From NCBI RefSeq assembly GCF_029894125.1, contig NZ_JARXYZ010000029.1, positions 1-64,000 of the forward strand: a stretch of 64,000 nucleotides of DNA, read 5' to 3'. Positions 1 through 8,409 of this stretch are shown in pieces. The stretch is from Kitasatospora sp. MAA19. Lineage in GTDB: Bacteria; Actinomycetota; Actinomycetes; Streptomycetales; Streptomycetaceae. Both the position numbers and the translations under genes were made by a program. How positions within the stretch are numbered: the stretch's first letter is position 1; the number at the start of each line of letters is the position of its first letter. Under the pieces are notes generated by a model, which searched no databases, was not told the DNA's origin, and saw nothing but the letters and a program-made list of their open reading frames with translations.

Positions 1-8
1 CCGAACCG

Positions 9-86
9 TCAGAAGCCGACCCGATCTGGTGATCCGTCAGCGAGCTCATCAGTGTCTCCCTTGATCAGGGTGTCCACCTGATTCAT
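9..86 (-). CDS. Possible 25-residue peptide, unrecognised
   Basis: A 26-codon reading frame from ATG at 86 to TGA at 9-11, lying about 55 bases downstream of the NB-ARC gene on the same strand. A GGGAG element sits about 4 bases before the ATG. The peptide starts MNQVDTLIKGDTDEL and is acidic, with no membrane segment. Only about 60% of its third codon positions are G or C, far below neighbouring genes, so it may be chance. I recognise no family. Confidence 0.22.
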   Translation of the reverse strand: MNQVDTLIKGDTDELADGSPDRVGF

Positions 87-139
87 GACACTCCCGCGCC
101 ATCCGCCCGGAGCGCAGGCGTGGCGGCGCGCGGCAGCGC

Positions 140-2197
140 CTACCCGCCGCCGCGGAGGCGGGTCGCCTCGGTGCGGTAGGCCTCCGCCGTGTCCGGGTCG
201 CCGAGCTCCTCGTGGAAGGTGGTGAGGGTGTCGAGGACGCGGAGCTGGTCGGTGGTGGACTGGCGGGCGCGGGCACTGGTGAGGGCGTGCTGGTAGAGGG
301 GCGCGGCCTCGGCGTGGCGGCCGGCCCCGCGCAGGGCGGTGGCGAGTTCGTAGGCGGTGCGGGCGGACATGCGGTCGCGGCGCAGGGCGGTGGCGGTGGT
401 GTGGGCCTCGGTCAGGAGGGCGATGGCGCGGTCGGGCCGGCCGAGGGCGACGGCGGCGCGGCCGAGGAGATAGGTCTGGAGCATGACGCCGTAGGGGTTG
501 TCGATGGCGAGGTGCTCTTCGCGGGCGGCCTCGAAGTCGGGGACGGCGGCGGCCCAGTCGCCCTGGACGGAGGCGAGTTTGCCGCGGAACTCGACGGCGG
601 AGGCGCGCAGTTTGCGCTCGTCGGGAGTGTCGCCGAGCAGCCGGGCCCGGGCGACGGCGATCCGCAGGTGCTCCGCCGCCTCCTGGTAGCGGCGCTGTTC
701 CCAGAGGGGCCGGGCGAGTTGGCAGTGCATGCGGACGACCGCGAGCGGGTCGTCGGCGCGGTCGGCGGAGGCTGCGCCGCGGCCGAAGGCGTCGATGGCG
801 TCGGCGTAGTGCTGGTGGTCGAGGAAGTGGGTCCAGAGGGGTTCGCAGAGGGCGACGGCGTCGGCGTCGAGGCCGTCCTCGTGGGCGATGCGGACGCAGC
901 CGTAGAGGGCCAGGTGTTCGCCTTCGAGCCAGTGCATGGCCTGGTGCGGGTCGGCGAGCGGGATGTCGGGGACCTCGGCGAGTGCGGGTTCCTCGGCTGC
1001 GGGGCGGGCGACGGTGAGGCGCGGGCCGGCGGCGAGGAGGTCGGCACGGGCGGCCTGGCGCCGGTACCAGCGGACCAGGCGGCGCCGGACGGCGGCGGTG
1101 TCCTCCGGGGCTCCCGCGGCCCGCCGCAGGGCGTGGCCGCGCAGCAGGTCGTGCTGGTGGAGGCCGTCGGGCCGGGGGTGGAGGAGGCCGGCCTGTTCGA
1201 GTTCGTCGAGGGCGTCCTCGGCGGGGGCCGGGCCGGTGCCGAGGAGGGCGGCGGCGGCCTGGACGGTGATGACGGGGCCGGGGTGGTGGGGCAGCAGCCG
1301 GTAGAGCCGGGCGGCGCCGGGGGTGAGGCTCGCGTAGGCGGCGTCCCAGACGGCTTCGACCATGGAGACGCCCTCCCGGTGGAGTTCGGCGGTCAGTTCG
1401 TCGATGAGGCGGCGAAGTTCGCGGTGGCGGTGTTTGCGGACCCAGCGGCCGGCGACCTGGAGCGCGGCGGGCAGACCGGCGCAGCGGCGGGCGAGTTCGG
1501 CGGTGGCGTCCGGGTCGGCGGCGAGCCGGGGGTCGGCGACGGTGGCGTGGAGCAGGCCGGTGGCGTCCTCACCGGTGAGCGGACCGAGGGGGAGTTCGAC
1601 GGACCGGGTGCCGTCGAGGTCGTGGAGCCGGCCGTGGCTGGTGACGATGACGACGGCGGAGGCCGAGGCGGGGAGCAGGGGCAGGACTTCGGCGCCGCTG
1701 CGGGCGTTGTCGAGGACGAGGACGAGGTGCTTGTCCTGGGTGGCGGCCCAGTAGTGGCGGCGGCGGTCGGCGTACCCGGGTGGCAGCGGGACGGCCGGGG
1801 CGAGGTCGTGGGCGAGCTTACCCAGGGCGTCGGCGACCTCGACGGCGCCCTCGCGGCGCAGGTCGTCGAGGTCGAGGTGGAGGATGCCGTCGGGGCAGCG
1901 ACCCCGGCCGCGCAGTTCGCGGGCGAGCTGGAAGCCGAGGGCGGTCTTGCCGATGCCGCCCATGCCGCTGAGGGCCACGAGGAGGGGGCCGCCGGTCTCG
2001 GCGCCGTCCGCGGCGGCGGCGAGGACCTGGGCCTGTTCGCCGGTGCGGTCGGCGAAGTGGCCCAGGCCGGGCGGCAGCTGCCAGGGGACGGCGGGCGGCG
2101 CTGCGGGGTGCACGTGCAACTGCCCGATGGTGTGCGCCTGCACGATGGCACCGGCGTGCACCTGCCCGTCCACCCTGTTCGTGTTCTCCTTGGCCAC
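140..2197 (-). CDS. NB-ARC ATPase with TPR repeats, no DNA-binding domain
   Basis: A STAND-type NTPase of about 685 residues. The Walker A motif GMGGIGKTA lies near residue 80 and a Walker B-like stretch (LVLVLDNA) near residue 160. The C-terminal half, after about residue 420, consists of helical TPR-like repeats rich in Ala, Leu and Arg. The layout is that of the ATPase and TPR parts of AfsR/SARP regulators, but there is no N-terminal OmpR-type DNA-binding domain. It is therefore more likely a signalling or scaffold ATPase than a direct activator; its ligand cannot be told. The GTG at 2197 has a weak ribosome site. A second GTG at 2173 follows an AAGGAG by 12 bases and is an alternative start. 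It is divergent from the chitinase gene, sharing about 220 bases of upstream DNA. Confidence 0.8.
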   Translation of the reverse strand: MAKENTNRVDGQVHAGAIVQAHTIGQLHVHPAAPPAVPWQLPPGLGHFADRTGEQAQVLAAAADGAETGGPLLVALSGMGGIGKTALGFQLARELRGRGRCPDGILHLDLDDLRREGAVEVADALGKLAHDLAPAVPLPPGYADRRRHYWAATQDKHLVLVLDNARSGAEVLPLLPASASAVVIVTSHGRLHDLDGTRSVELPLGPLTGEDATGLLHATVADPRLAADPDATAELARRCAGLPAALQVAGRWVRKHRHRELRRLIDELTAELHREGVSMVEAVWDAAYASLTPGAARLYRLLPHHPGPVITVQAAAALLGTGPAPAEDALDELEQAGLLHPRPDGLHQHDLLRGHALRRAAGAPEDTAAVRRRLVRWYRRQAARADLLAAGPRLTVARPAAEEPALAEVPDIPLADPHQAMHWLEGEHLALYGCVRIAHEDGLDADAVALCEPLWTHFLDHQHYADAIDAFGRGAASADRADDPLAVVRMHCQLARPLWEQRRYQEAAEHLRIAVARARLLGDTPDERKLRASAVEFRGKLASVQGDWAAAVPDFEAAREEHLAIDNPYGVMLQTYLLGRAAVALGRPDRAIALLTEAHTTATALRRDRMSARTAYELATALRGAGRHAEAAPLYQHALTSARARQSTTDQLRVLDTLTTFHEELGDPDTAEAYRTEATRLRGGG

Positions 2198-2272
2198 CCG
2201 TCAACTCTAAGGCGTGTCCGGCAGCCACGCCCTTGTCTGTCGGGCGCGCCGGGCGGCTTGACCGTTTTGGGG

Positions 2273-2302
2273 TTGACCACCCCTCCCGAACAGGTCTATA
2301 CC
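2273..2302 (+). promoter_or_regulatory. Candidate chitinase promoter
   Basis: TTGACC at 2273-2278 fits a -35 element. TATACC at 2297-2302 (18-base spacing) or TCTATA at 2295-2300 (16-base spacing) fits a -10. A second TTGACC lies at 2258-2263. The -10 lies inside the DasR-like palindrome, which is the expected geometry for a repressor that blocks RNA polymerase. The chitinase start codon is about 120 bases downstream. Confidence 0.45.
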
Positions 2303-2305
2303 AGT
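2290..2305. promoter_or_regulatory. DasR-type operator (dre) upstream of chitinase
   Basis: The 16-mer ACAGGTCTATACCAGT matches the streptomycete DasR consensus ACTGGTCTAGACCAGT at 14 of 16 positions and is nearly palindromic. DasR is the GntR-family N-acetylglucosamine-responsive repressor that controls chitinase and aminosugar genes in Streptomyces. The position upstream of a GH18 chitinase gene and over its candidate -10 supports the call. The dasR gene itself is not in this window. Confidence 0.75.
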
Positions 2306-2419
2306 GACAGCCTTCGGCAACTACCCCCGGCCGACGGCCCGTTCCGGTCTGCGCGCCACCCCCACCTCCGGCGTGAGCAGTCCCCTCCCCCACTGCCGTC
2401 AAGCCTGGAAAGGCCTTCG

Positions 2420-3730
2420 ATGGAACGCGCTCTTCCCCCACGCCCCGTCACCGCCACCACCGCCCCGAACCCGCCGGGGCGCCGCCGCCCGCGCCGGGCC
2501 GCCGTCGCCGTGGCCGGGGTGCTCGGCCTGGTCGCCGGGGGTGTCGCCGCGCTGGCGGGCACCGGCTCCGCGGCCGCCGACACCACGACCGGCCTCGGCA
2601 GCAACTGGTACGCCTCGGCGCCGTACCTGATGCCCGAGGACAACAGCCCGCCGGACGCCGCGGCGGTGATGGACGCCACCGGGCAGAAGGCCTTCCAGCT
2701 GGCGTTCATCCTGGCCCAGGGCAACAGCTGTTCGCCCTCCTGGGGCGGCACCTCCTCGATCGACACCGACACCACCATGCCCGGCGTCATCCAGACCATC
2801 CGCGGCAAGGGCGGGGACGTCTCGGTGTCGGTCGGCGGGTACGGCGGCACCAAGCTCGGCCAGGTCTGCGGCACGCCGGAGGCGACCGCCGCCGGGTACC
2901 AGAAGGTGATCACCAAGTACCAGCTGAAGGCGGTCGACTTCGACCTGGAGGAGCCGGAGTACGAGAACACCGCGGCGATCCACAACGAGATCGGCGCCGC
3001 CCGGATCCTCCAGCAGAACAACCCCGGGCTGTACGTCTCGATCACCACCGCCGGGACGAACGCGGGCACCGGCTGGTTCGGCACGCAGATGCTGAACGAG
3101 GCCAAGTCGCAGGGCTTCACGCCGAACAACTTCTCGATCATGCCGTTCGACGGCGGGTTCAACGGCGCGGCCGCACAGACCGACGCGCTGGTGAAGTTCA
3201 ACCAGATCCTGCAGACCACCTTCGGCTGGTCCGAGGCCACCGCCTACGCCCACGAGGGCGTGTCGATGATGAACGGCCGCACCGACGCCGCCGAGTACTT
3301 CCGGCAGGCGGACTTCCAGAGCGTGCTGGACTTCGCCACCGCGCACAACCTGGCCCGGTACACCTACTGGTCGGTCAACCGGGACCGGCAGTGCCCGGGC
3401 CCGGTGGACCCGGGGCTGTCCGGCTCCTGCTCCAGCGTGGCGCAGAACGACTGGGACTTCACCAAGTACACGGTGAAGTTCGCCGGGGCGACCCCGCCCA
3501 CCACCCCGCCCACCACGCCTCCGACCACCCCGCCCACCACCCCGCCGACGACTCCCCCGACCAGCCCGGGGGCCTGCACCGACCCGGCGTGGAGCGCGAG
3601 CACCACGTACACCAACGGGAGCAAGGTCTCCTACGGCGGCCACAAGTACCACGCCAAGTGGTGGACGCTGAACGAGGTGCCGAGCGCCAGCGGCCAGTGG
3701 GGCGTCTGGGGCGACGACGGCCCCTGCTGA
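2420..3730 (+). CDS. Secreted GH18 chitinase with C-terminal chitin-binding module
   Basis: A 436-residue exported enzyme that hydrolyses beta-1,4-N-acetylglucosamine polymers. The N-terminus has an Arg-rich n-region, a hydrophobic stretch (AVAVAGVLGLVAGGVAAL, residues ~26-43) and an Ala-rich cleavage area ending near residue 54. The catalytic domain carries the GH18 signature as AVDFDLEEPE, whose DxDxE glutamate is the proton donor, around residues 170-180. A Pro-Thr linker made of TTPP repeats (~residues 360-378) leads to a ~50-residue CBM5/12-like module ending WGVWGDDGPC with conserved Trp residues. I chose the ATG at 2420 because GGAAAGG precedes it by 6 bases and it puts the signal peptide at the N-terminus; longer in-frame extensions lack one. 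Regulation is probably by DasR. The gene ends before a strong hairpin. Confidence 0.93.
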   Translation: MERALPPRPVTATTAPNPPGRRRPRRAAVAVAGVLGLVAGGVAALAGTGSAAADTTTGLGSNWYASAPYLMPEDNSPPDAAAVMDATGQKAFQLAFILAQGNSCSPSWGGTSSIDTDTTMPGVIQTIRGKGGDVSVSVGGYGGTKLGQVCGTPEATAAGYQKVITKYQLKAVDFDLEEPEYENTAAIHNEIGAARILQQNNPGLYVSITTAGTNAGTGWFGTQMLNEAKSQGFTPNNFSIMPFDGGFNGAAAQTDALVKFNQILQTTFGWSEATAYAHEGVSMMNGRTDAAEYFRQADFQSVLDFATAHNLARYTYWSVNRDRQCPGPVDPGLSGSCSSVAQNDWDFTKYTVKFAGATPPTTPPTTPPTTPPTTPPTTPPTSPGACTDPAWSASTTYTNGSKVSYGGHKYHAKWWTLNEVPSASGQWGVWGDDGPC

Positions 3731-3747
3731 CGGTCCCGTGGACCGGA

Positions 3748-3788
3748 CCGCGCGGGGCCCGGGACATCGCGCCCCGGGCCCCGCGCGG
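3748..3788. terminator. Hairpin terminator between convergent genes
   Basis: A perfect 16-bp inverted repeat: the left arm 3748-3763 (CCGCGCGGGGCCCGGG) pairs with 3773-3788 around a 9-base loop. It starts 18 bases after the chitinase stop codon and lies between that gene and the convergent lipoprotein gene, so it can act both ways. There is no T-tract, as is common in streptomycetes. Confidence 0.75.
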
Positions 3789-3892
3789 TGAGCTGTTCGC
3801 CCTGCCGGGCCGACGCCGCGCGACGCCCCGCGGGCACCCGACGCCCCCGCAGCCGACTCGGCGAGGGCCTCGCGTCCGGGTTCGCCGAGCGG

Positions 3893-4735
3893 TCAGGCCA
3901 GGCCGAGCCCGGCGTCGGGCGTCCGGCCCTGCTGTGCCTGCTCGATCCGCTTGACCAGCATCACCGCGAACCGCCGGGCCGCGGCCACGTCGGCCGGCCC
4001 GCCCTCGGTGGTCACACTGGCCACCACGGTGCCCGAGCGCAGCACGATGCCGATGCCGTCGCTGCCGGCCAACGGGCCCTGGAAGGCCTGGCTCTCGCTG
4101 CCCAGCACCGGGGTGTCGACCTGCTGGAACGGCCCGCTGGTGTACGACGCGTACGTCTCCTTGAGCCGGTTCTTCGCGGCGTCGCGGTTCGGCAGGGTCT
4201 CGACGATGAAGCGGGTGACCAGGTCTCCCGAGGAGAACCGGACCGACCCGCTGAGCGGCTTGCCGGTGCACGGTGCGGACGCGGTGCAGGTGGTGGCGTG
4301 GTCGGCGGTGTCGACCTTACGCTTCTCCTCCTCCCACCCCGCCATCGCCTTCGCGTCCGGCAGCACCTGGCCGACCAGCTTGTCGTCCAGCAGCACCGCC
4401 TCCAGGTCCGCCCCGGGCGTGGCCGCACCGGCCGGCGGCGGCACGGGCGCCCCGCTGCCGGCGCCCCCGCCGGCAGCCGGCGCCGAGGGCTGCGCCGAGG
4501 CCGCCCCCGTCCCGGCGGCGGGCGCGGACGCGCCGACCGCCGGCGCACCGGCCGTCCCCGCCGCCGGCCCCGCCGACCCCGCCATCGCCGAACTCGCCGC
4601 CCCTGCCCCGCTCTTGACGGCTTCCGACCCCCCGGACGAGTGCCCGGACGAGCCCCCCGAGGAACACCCGGCCAGCACCCCCGTCAGCACCCCGACCGCC
4701 ACTACGGCCGCCACCCGCCGACCAGCCATCCCCAT
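3893..4735 (-). CDS. Ala/Gly-rich lipoprotein, hypothetical
   Basis: A 280-residue predicted lipoprotein. The signal peptide (VAAVVAVGVLTGVLAG) ends at a lipobox LAGC with Cys at about residue 23, the expected lipidation site, so it should be anchored on the outer face of the membrane. A low-complexity Ser/Gly/Ala/Pro region (~24-115) separates the anchor from a globular C-terminal domain (~120-280). That domain contains segments such as FIVETLPNRDAAKNRL and GIVLRSGTVVASV and a Cys pair (CTASAPC). I do not recognise the domain. The ATG at 4735 is preceded by GGAGGGAG. Convergent with the chitinase gene; no functional link is apparent. Confidence 0.8.
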   Translation of the reverse strand: MGMAGRRVAAVVAVGVLTGVLAGCSSGGSSGHSSGGSEAVKSGAGAASSAMAGSAGPAAGTAGAPAVGASAPAAGTGAASAQPSAPAAGGGAGSGAPVPPPAGAATPGADLEAVLLDDKLVGQVLPDAKAMAGWEEEKRKVDTADHATTCTASAPCTGKPLSGSVRFSSGDLVTRFIVETLPNRDAAKNRLKETYASYTSGPFQQVDTPVLGSESQAFQGPLAGSDGIGIVLRSGTVVASVTTEGGPADVAAARRFAVMLVKRIEQAQQGRTPDAGLGLA

Positions 4736-4861
4736 CGCCCGCTCCCTCCGGATGTCCGTGACCCCTCAAGATAGCCGCCGCCCCCACGCCGCCCGCGCCC
4801 GGGTGCGCGCTCGACCAGGCACGGAGCGGACGGCGGGGCGAACGGCAGGGCGGAGAGCAGA

Positions 4862-4904
4862 CGGCGGCGGGGCGGCGACCGCACTGGTCGCCGCCCCGCC
4901 GCCG
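4862..4904 (-). terminator. Hairpin terminator after GAPDH gene
   Basis: A perfect 19-bp inverted repeat: 4862-4880 pairs with 4886-4904 around a 5-base loop (gcact). It begins 19 bases beyond the GAPDH stop codon on the minus strand. The long uninterrupted GC stem without a T-run is typical of streptomycete terminators. Confidence 0.8.
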
Positions 4905-4923
4905 GACAGTCCCTGGCCGAGGA

Positions 4924-6366
4924 TCAGACCGCCGGGGCCGGGTACGTCGGGAACTCGACGCCCGAGACGTACTGGACGACCCGGATGACCTGGCAGGAGT
5001 AGCCGAACTCGTTGTCGTACCACAGGTAGAGGATCGCGTTGTCGCCCTCGACCTTGGTGGCGCCGGCGTCGACGATCGAGGCGTGGCGCGAGCCGATGAA
5101 GTCGCTGGAGACCGCGTCGGGCGAGTCGATGAAGTCGATCTGGCGCTTCAGCGGCGAGGTCAGCGAGACGTCGCGCAGGTAGTCCAGGACCTCCTCGCGG
5201 TTGGTCTCGCGGGCCAGCTGCAGGTTGAGGATGGCGATCGAGACGTCCGGCACGGGGACGCGGATCGAGCTGCCGGTGATCTTCGCCTTGAGGTCCGGGA
5301 GGGCCTTGGCGACGGCCGAAGCGGCGCCGGTCTCGGTGATCACCATGTTGAGCGGTGCCGAGCGGCCGCGACGGTCGGCCTTGTGGTAGTTGTCCAGCAG
5401 GTTCTGGTCGTTGGTGAACGAGTGGACGGTCTCCACGTGCCCGCGCAGCACGCCGTACTCGTCCTCCATCGCCTTGAGCGGCGGGACGATGGCGTTGGTG
5501 GTGCAGGAGGCGCAGGACAGGATCTGCTCGTCGGGCTTGATCATGTCGTGGTTGACGCCGTGGACGATGTTCGGGACGTCGCCCTTGCCCGGCGCGGTCA
5601 GCACGACCTTGGCGATACCGGGGCGCAGGTGCTTGGACAGGCCCTCGCGGTCGCGCCAGCGGCCGGTGTTGTCGATCAGGATGGCGTCCTTGATCCCGTA
5701 CTCCGTGTAGTCGACCTTGGTCGGGTCGTCGGAGTAGATCACGGTGATCTCGTTGCCGTTGGCGATGATCTTGTTGTTCGCCTCGTCGACGGTGATCGTG
5801 CCCTGGAACTGGCCGTGGATGGAGTCGCGGCGCAGCAGCGAGGCGCGCTTCACCAGGTCGTCGCCGCCGCCGTCGCGCACGACGATGGCCTTCAGGCGCA
5901 GGCCGTTGCCGGAGGCCTTCTCGATCAGCAGGCGGGCGACCAGGCGGCCGATCCGGCCGAAGCCGTAGAGGACGACGTCACGGGCGTCACGGCGCTCCAG
6001 CTTGTTCTCGCCGGTGGCACCGGAGACGGCCTGGGCGGTGAACTCCTCGACCGACAGGCCGCGGTCGTCGGCCCGGTAGGTCGCGGCCAGCATGCCGATG
6101 TCGATCTGGGAGGGGCCGAGGTCCAGGGTGGTCAGCGCACTCAGGAAGGGCATCGTCTCGGTGACCGAGAGCTCCTCGCCGGCTATCTGGCGGGCGAAGC
6201 GGTGCGTCTTCAGAATGCTGACCACCGACTTGTTCACCAGGGACCGGCTGTGCAGCAGGACGGTGACGTCCCGCTCGCGGTGCAGTCGCCCGATGATCGG
6301 GATCATCGACTCCGCGATCTCCTCGCGGTTCTTCCAGTCCGTGAACACGTCGTCGTTGACAGTCAC
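4924..6366 (-). CDS. gap: Glyceraldehyde-3-phosphate dehydrogenase, long form
   Basis: A 480-residue GAPDH catalysing NAD(P)-dependent oxidation and phosphorylation of glyceraldehyde 3-phosphate. The usual enzyme is about 335 residues. This one has an N-terminal extension of about 120 residues before the Rossmann motif YGFGRIGRLVARLL. The catalytic Cys is in SCASCTTNAIVPPLKAM, about two-thirds along. The long form is known as a second GAPDH in Streptomyces and other bacteria. GTG at 6366 is taken as the start because it is followed directly by conserved-looking sequence (TVNDDVFTDWKNREEIAESM); its ribosome site (AAGATGGA) is weak. An upstream in-frame ATG at 6441 would add low-complexity Gly/Arg residues. 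Housekeeping metabolism, apparently unrelated to the downstream cluster. Confidence 0.93.
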   Translation of the reverse strand: MTVNDDVFTDWKNREEIAESMIPIIGRLHRERDVTVLLHSRSLVNKSVVSILKTHRFARQIAGEELSVTETMPFLSALTTLDLGPSQIDIGMLAATYRADDRGLSVEEFTAQAVSGATGENKLERRDARDVVLYGFGRIGRLVARLLIEKASGNGLRLKAIVVRDGGGDDLVKRASLLRRDSIHGQFQGTITVDEANNKIIANGNEITVIYSDDPTKVDYTEYGIKDAILIDNTGRWRDREGLSKHLRPGIAKVVLTAPGKGDVPNIVHGVNHDMIKPDEQILSCASCTTNAIVPPLKAMEDEYGVLRGHVETVHSFTNDQNLLDNYHKADRRGRSAPLNMVITETGAASAVAKALPDLKAKITGSSIRVPVPDVSIAILNLQLARETNREEVLDYLRDVSLTSPLKRQIDFIDSPDAVSSDFIGSRHASIVDAGATKVEGDNAILYLWYDNEFGYSCQVIRVVQYVSGVEFPTYPAPAV

Positions 6367-6643
6367 AAGTCCATCTTTCGAGCTGAGGGTGTTGCGCACA
6401 TGGTAGCTTCGCCCGCCCCCGCCCCTACGGCCAGGTCCCACCCCGCCCGACCACCCCCACCCCCCGGACCTGCACCTTCATCCCCGCCACCTCCCGCACC
6501 GGGCCCGGGAGCGTGATCACCGCCACCCCGCCGGCCCGGTCCCGGGAGGACGGCGGAGCCGAGGATTTGCCGGGGTGTCGGGGCGGTGGGGTAATGGAGG
6601 CGACGGGTGCTTGACCGGATGACCGACGATCCCGGGAGCAGCT

Positions 6644-7123
6644 ATGACGGACGGTCCCGAGCCCATCAGCGCCGAGGCCCTGCGGGCGTTGCAGGGGGAG
6701 TTGGCGCAGTTGCGGGCCGAGCGGGAGAGGGTGCTGGGGACGCTGCGCGGGGAGGAACCGGTGGGTGACCGGGCCGACGCCGCGGACGAGCTGCAGCGGG
6801 CCGACCAGGTCGCGCGGCTGGACCTGCGGATCGCCGAGGTCGAGGGGCGGATCCGCGAGGGGGCGGTCGCCGGAGCGCCGTCCACGGAGGTGGTGGGGGT
6901 GGGTTCCACCGTCGCCGTGCGGTTCGCGGACGGGGTGGAGGAGACCGTGGAGATCTCGGAGATCGCCGAGGAGAGCGAGCTGACCCTGGTGACCGCCGAC
7001 AGCCCGCTCGGGCGGGCGCTGCTGGGGCGCCACGCCGGGGAGACGGTCGGGTACGAGACGCCCGGCGGCCCGGCGAGCGCGGTCGTCGTCTCGGTCGGCA
7101 ACGGCGGTGCCCGGACGGCGTAG
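6644..7123 (+). CDS. GreA/GreB-family elongation factor-like protein
   Basis: A 159-residue protein with the two-part Gre layout. The N-terminal ~75 residues form a heptad-rich coiled coil (LRALQGELAQLRAERERVL, then DELQRADQVARLDLRI). The C-terminal half is the FKBP-like Gre domain, with VVGVGSTVAVRF, TLVTADSPLGRALLG and GETVGYETPGG. Gre factors bind the secondary channel of RNA polymerase and stimulate cleavage of backtracked transcripts. The acidic tip residues are not obvious here, so it may be one of the Gre-like homologues with other roles. ATG at 6644 follows GGGAG by about 5 bases. It appears to be a single-gene unit. Confidence 0.85.
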   Translation: MTDGPEPISAEALRALQGELAQLRAERERVLGTLRGEEPVGDRADAADELQRADQVARLDLRIAEVEGRIREGAVAGAPSTEVVGVGSTVAVRFADGVEETVEISEIAEESELTLVTADSPLGRALLGRHAGETVGYETPGGPASAVVVSVGNGGARTA

Positions 7124-7453
7124 CGGCGGCGGCCGCCCACATCCTCACCGGCCTCACCCTGGGCGCGCCTGAAGTCGTCCACGACCGCCCGCGCGCACAC
7201 CCGCTGGCCGGCCCTCTCGCCGGCCGCGATGTTCTCGGTCCGCCTGGTCGGGCTGGTGCCCGGCCCGCTGCTGGCCGGTCCTGCTGCTGGCCGCCGGCCA
7301 CCGGCTTCGCGACCGGGCTGGTCTTCCCGGCCGTCCCGGCCGCGCACAGCCGCCGCCACCTGCCGCACGGGGGGGTCGTGCGAGGGGCGAGGATTCACCC
7401 GTAAGGTCCGCATCGCCGCAACAGCACGACCGACACGACCGAGGAGCCAGCCG
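7124..7453. other. Gap with no intact gene
   Basis: About 330 bases between the Gre-like gene and fdhD. Fragments in shifting frames (LVGLVPGPLLAG, then ATGFATGLVFPAVPAAHSRR) look like pieces of a hydrophobic protein that has lost its frame, but no start, ribosome site or continuous frame supports a gene. The fdhD ribosome site GAGGAG lies at 7441-7446. I see no clear hairpin or operator. Confidence 0.4.
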
Positions 7454-8329
7454 ATGGGCCGAGTGACCGTACCCCGCAGGGTGCTGCGGCTGCGGGGCGG
7501 CGTGCCCTCGCACCGCCCCGACACCCTGGCCGCCGAGGAGCCGATGGAGATCCGGGTCGGCGGGCGCCCGCTGACGGTGACCATGCGCACCCCCGGCGGG
7601 GACTTCGACCTCGCGGCCGGGTTCCTGGTGAGCGAGGGCGTGCTGCACCGTGCCGACGAGGTGGCCGGGATCCGGTACTGCGCCGGCGCCACGGCCGACG
7701 GCGGCAACACCTACAACGTGGTGGACGTCGCGCTCGCCCCCGGGGTGGCCGCCCCCGACGCCTCGCTGGAGCGCAACTTCTACACCACCTCCTCCTGCGG
7801 CCTCTGCGGCAAGGCGAGCCTGGACGCGGTACGCACCACCGCGGCCTGGACCGTCGCCGAGGACCGGCTGCGCGTCTCCCCGCACCTGCTGTCCGCCCTG
7901 CCCGACCGGCTGCGCGCGGCCCAGAAGGTCTTCGACAGCACCGGCGGCCTGCACGCGGCCGGCCTGTTCGACGCGGACGGCCGGCTGCTCTGCCTGCGCG
8001 AGGACGTCGGCCGCCACAACGCCGTGGACAAGGTCGTCGGCCACGCGCTGCGAGAGGGCCTGCTGCCGCTGCGCGAGACGGTGCTGATGGTGAGCGGCCG
8101 GGCCTCCTTCGAGCTGGTCCAGAAGGCCGTGATGGCGGGGATCCCGCTGCTGGCGGCGGTCTCCGCGCCGTCCTCGCTGGCCGTGGACCTCGCCGAGGAG
8201 AGCGGGCTGACCCTGGTCGGCTTCCTGCGCGGCGACTCGATGAACGTCTACACCGGCGCCGACCGGATCGACACCGCCGACCAGCCGGGCGACACCGACC
8301 GCGCGCCCGGCCCGGCTCGCACGGTGTGA
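7454..8329 (+). CDS. fdhD: Formate dehydrogenase accessory sulfurtransferase FdhD
   Basis: A 291-residue FdhD. In E. coli FdhD transfers sulfur from IscS to the molybdenum cofactor of formate dehydrogenases, making it active. The sulfur-relay CxxC motif is present as SSCGLCGKAS, around residues 115-118. Other family blocks are GGDFDLAAGFLVSEG near the N-terminus and REDVGRHNAVDKVVGHAL and LMVSGRASFELVQKA in the middle. The C-terminal block AEESGLTLVGFLRGDSMNVYTG is also standard. ATG at 7454 has GAGGAG 7 bases upstream. The gene for its likely client, a molybdopterin oxidoreductase, begins 80 bases downstream, so the pair probably forms an operon. Confidence 0.95.
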   Translation: MGRVTVPRRVLRLRGGVPSHRPDTLAAEEPMEIRVGGRPLTVTMRTPGGDFDLAAGFLVSEGVLHRADEVAGIRYCAGATADGGNTYNVVDVALAPGVAAPDASLERNFYTTSSCGLCGKASLDAVRTTAAWTVAEDRLRVSPHLLSALPDRLRAAQKVFDSTGGLHAAGLFDADGRLLCLREDVGRHNAVDKVVGHALREGLLPLRETVLMVSGRASFELVQKAVMAGIPLLAAVSAPSSLAVDLAEESGLTLVGFLRGDSMNVYTGADRIDTADQPGDTDRAPGPARTV

Positions 8330-8409
8330 TCGGCGGGCGTAGCGTCGGGTCCGGGCGCCGGGTGTCCGCCGACCATCGAGCCCCATCCGAGCGACGGAAG
8401 GCGAGCGCC

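Noticed and set aside
212..2419. Plus-strand frame continuous with the chitinase, extending far upstream
   Set aside because: It is antisense to the NB-ARC gene, has no domains, and would bury the signal peptide. ATG 2420 with GGAAAGG is the proper start.
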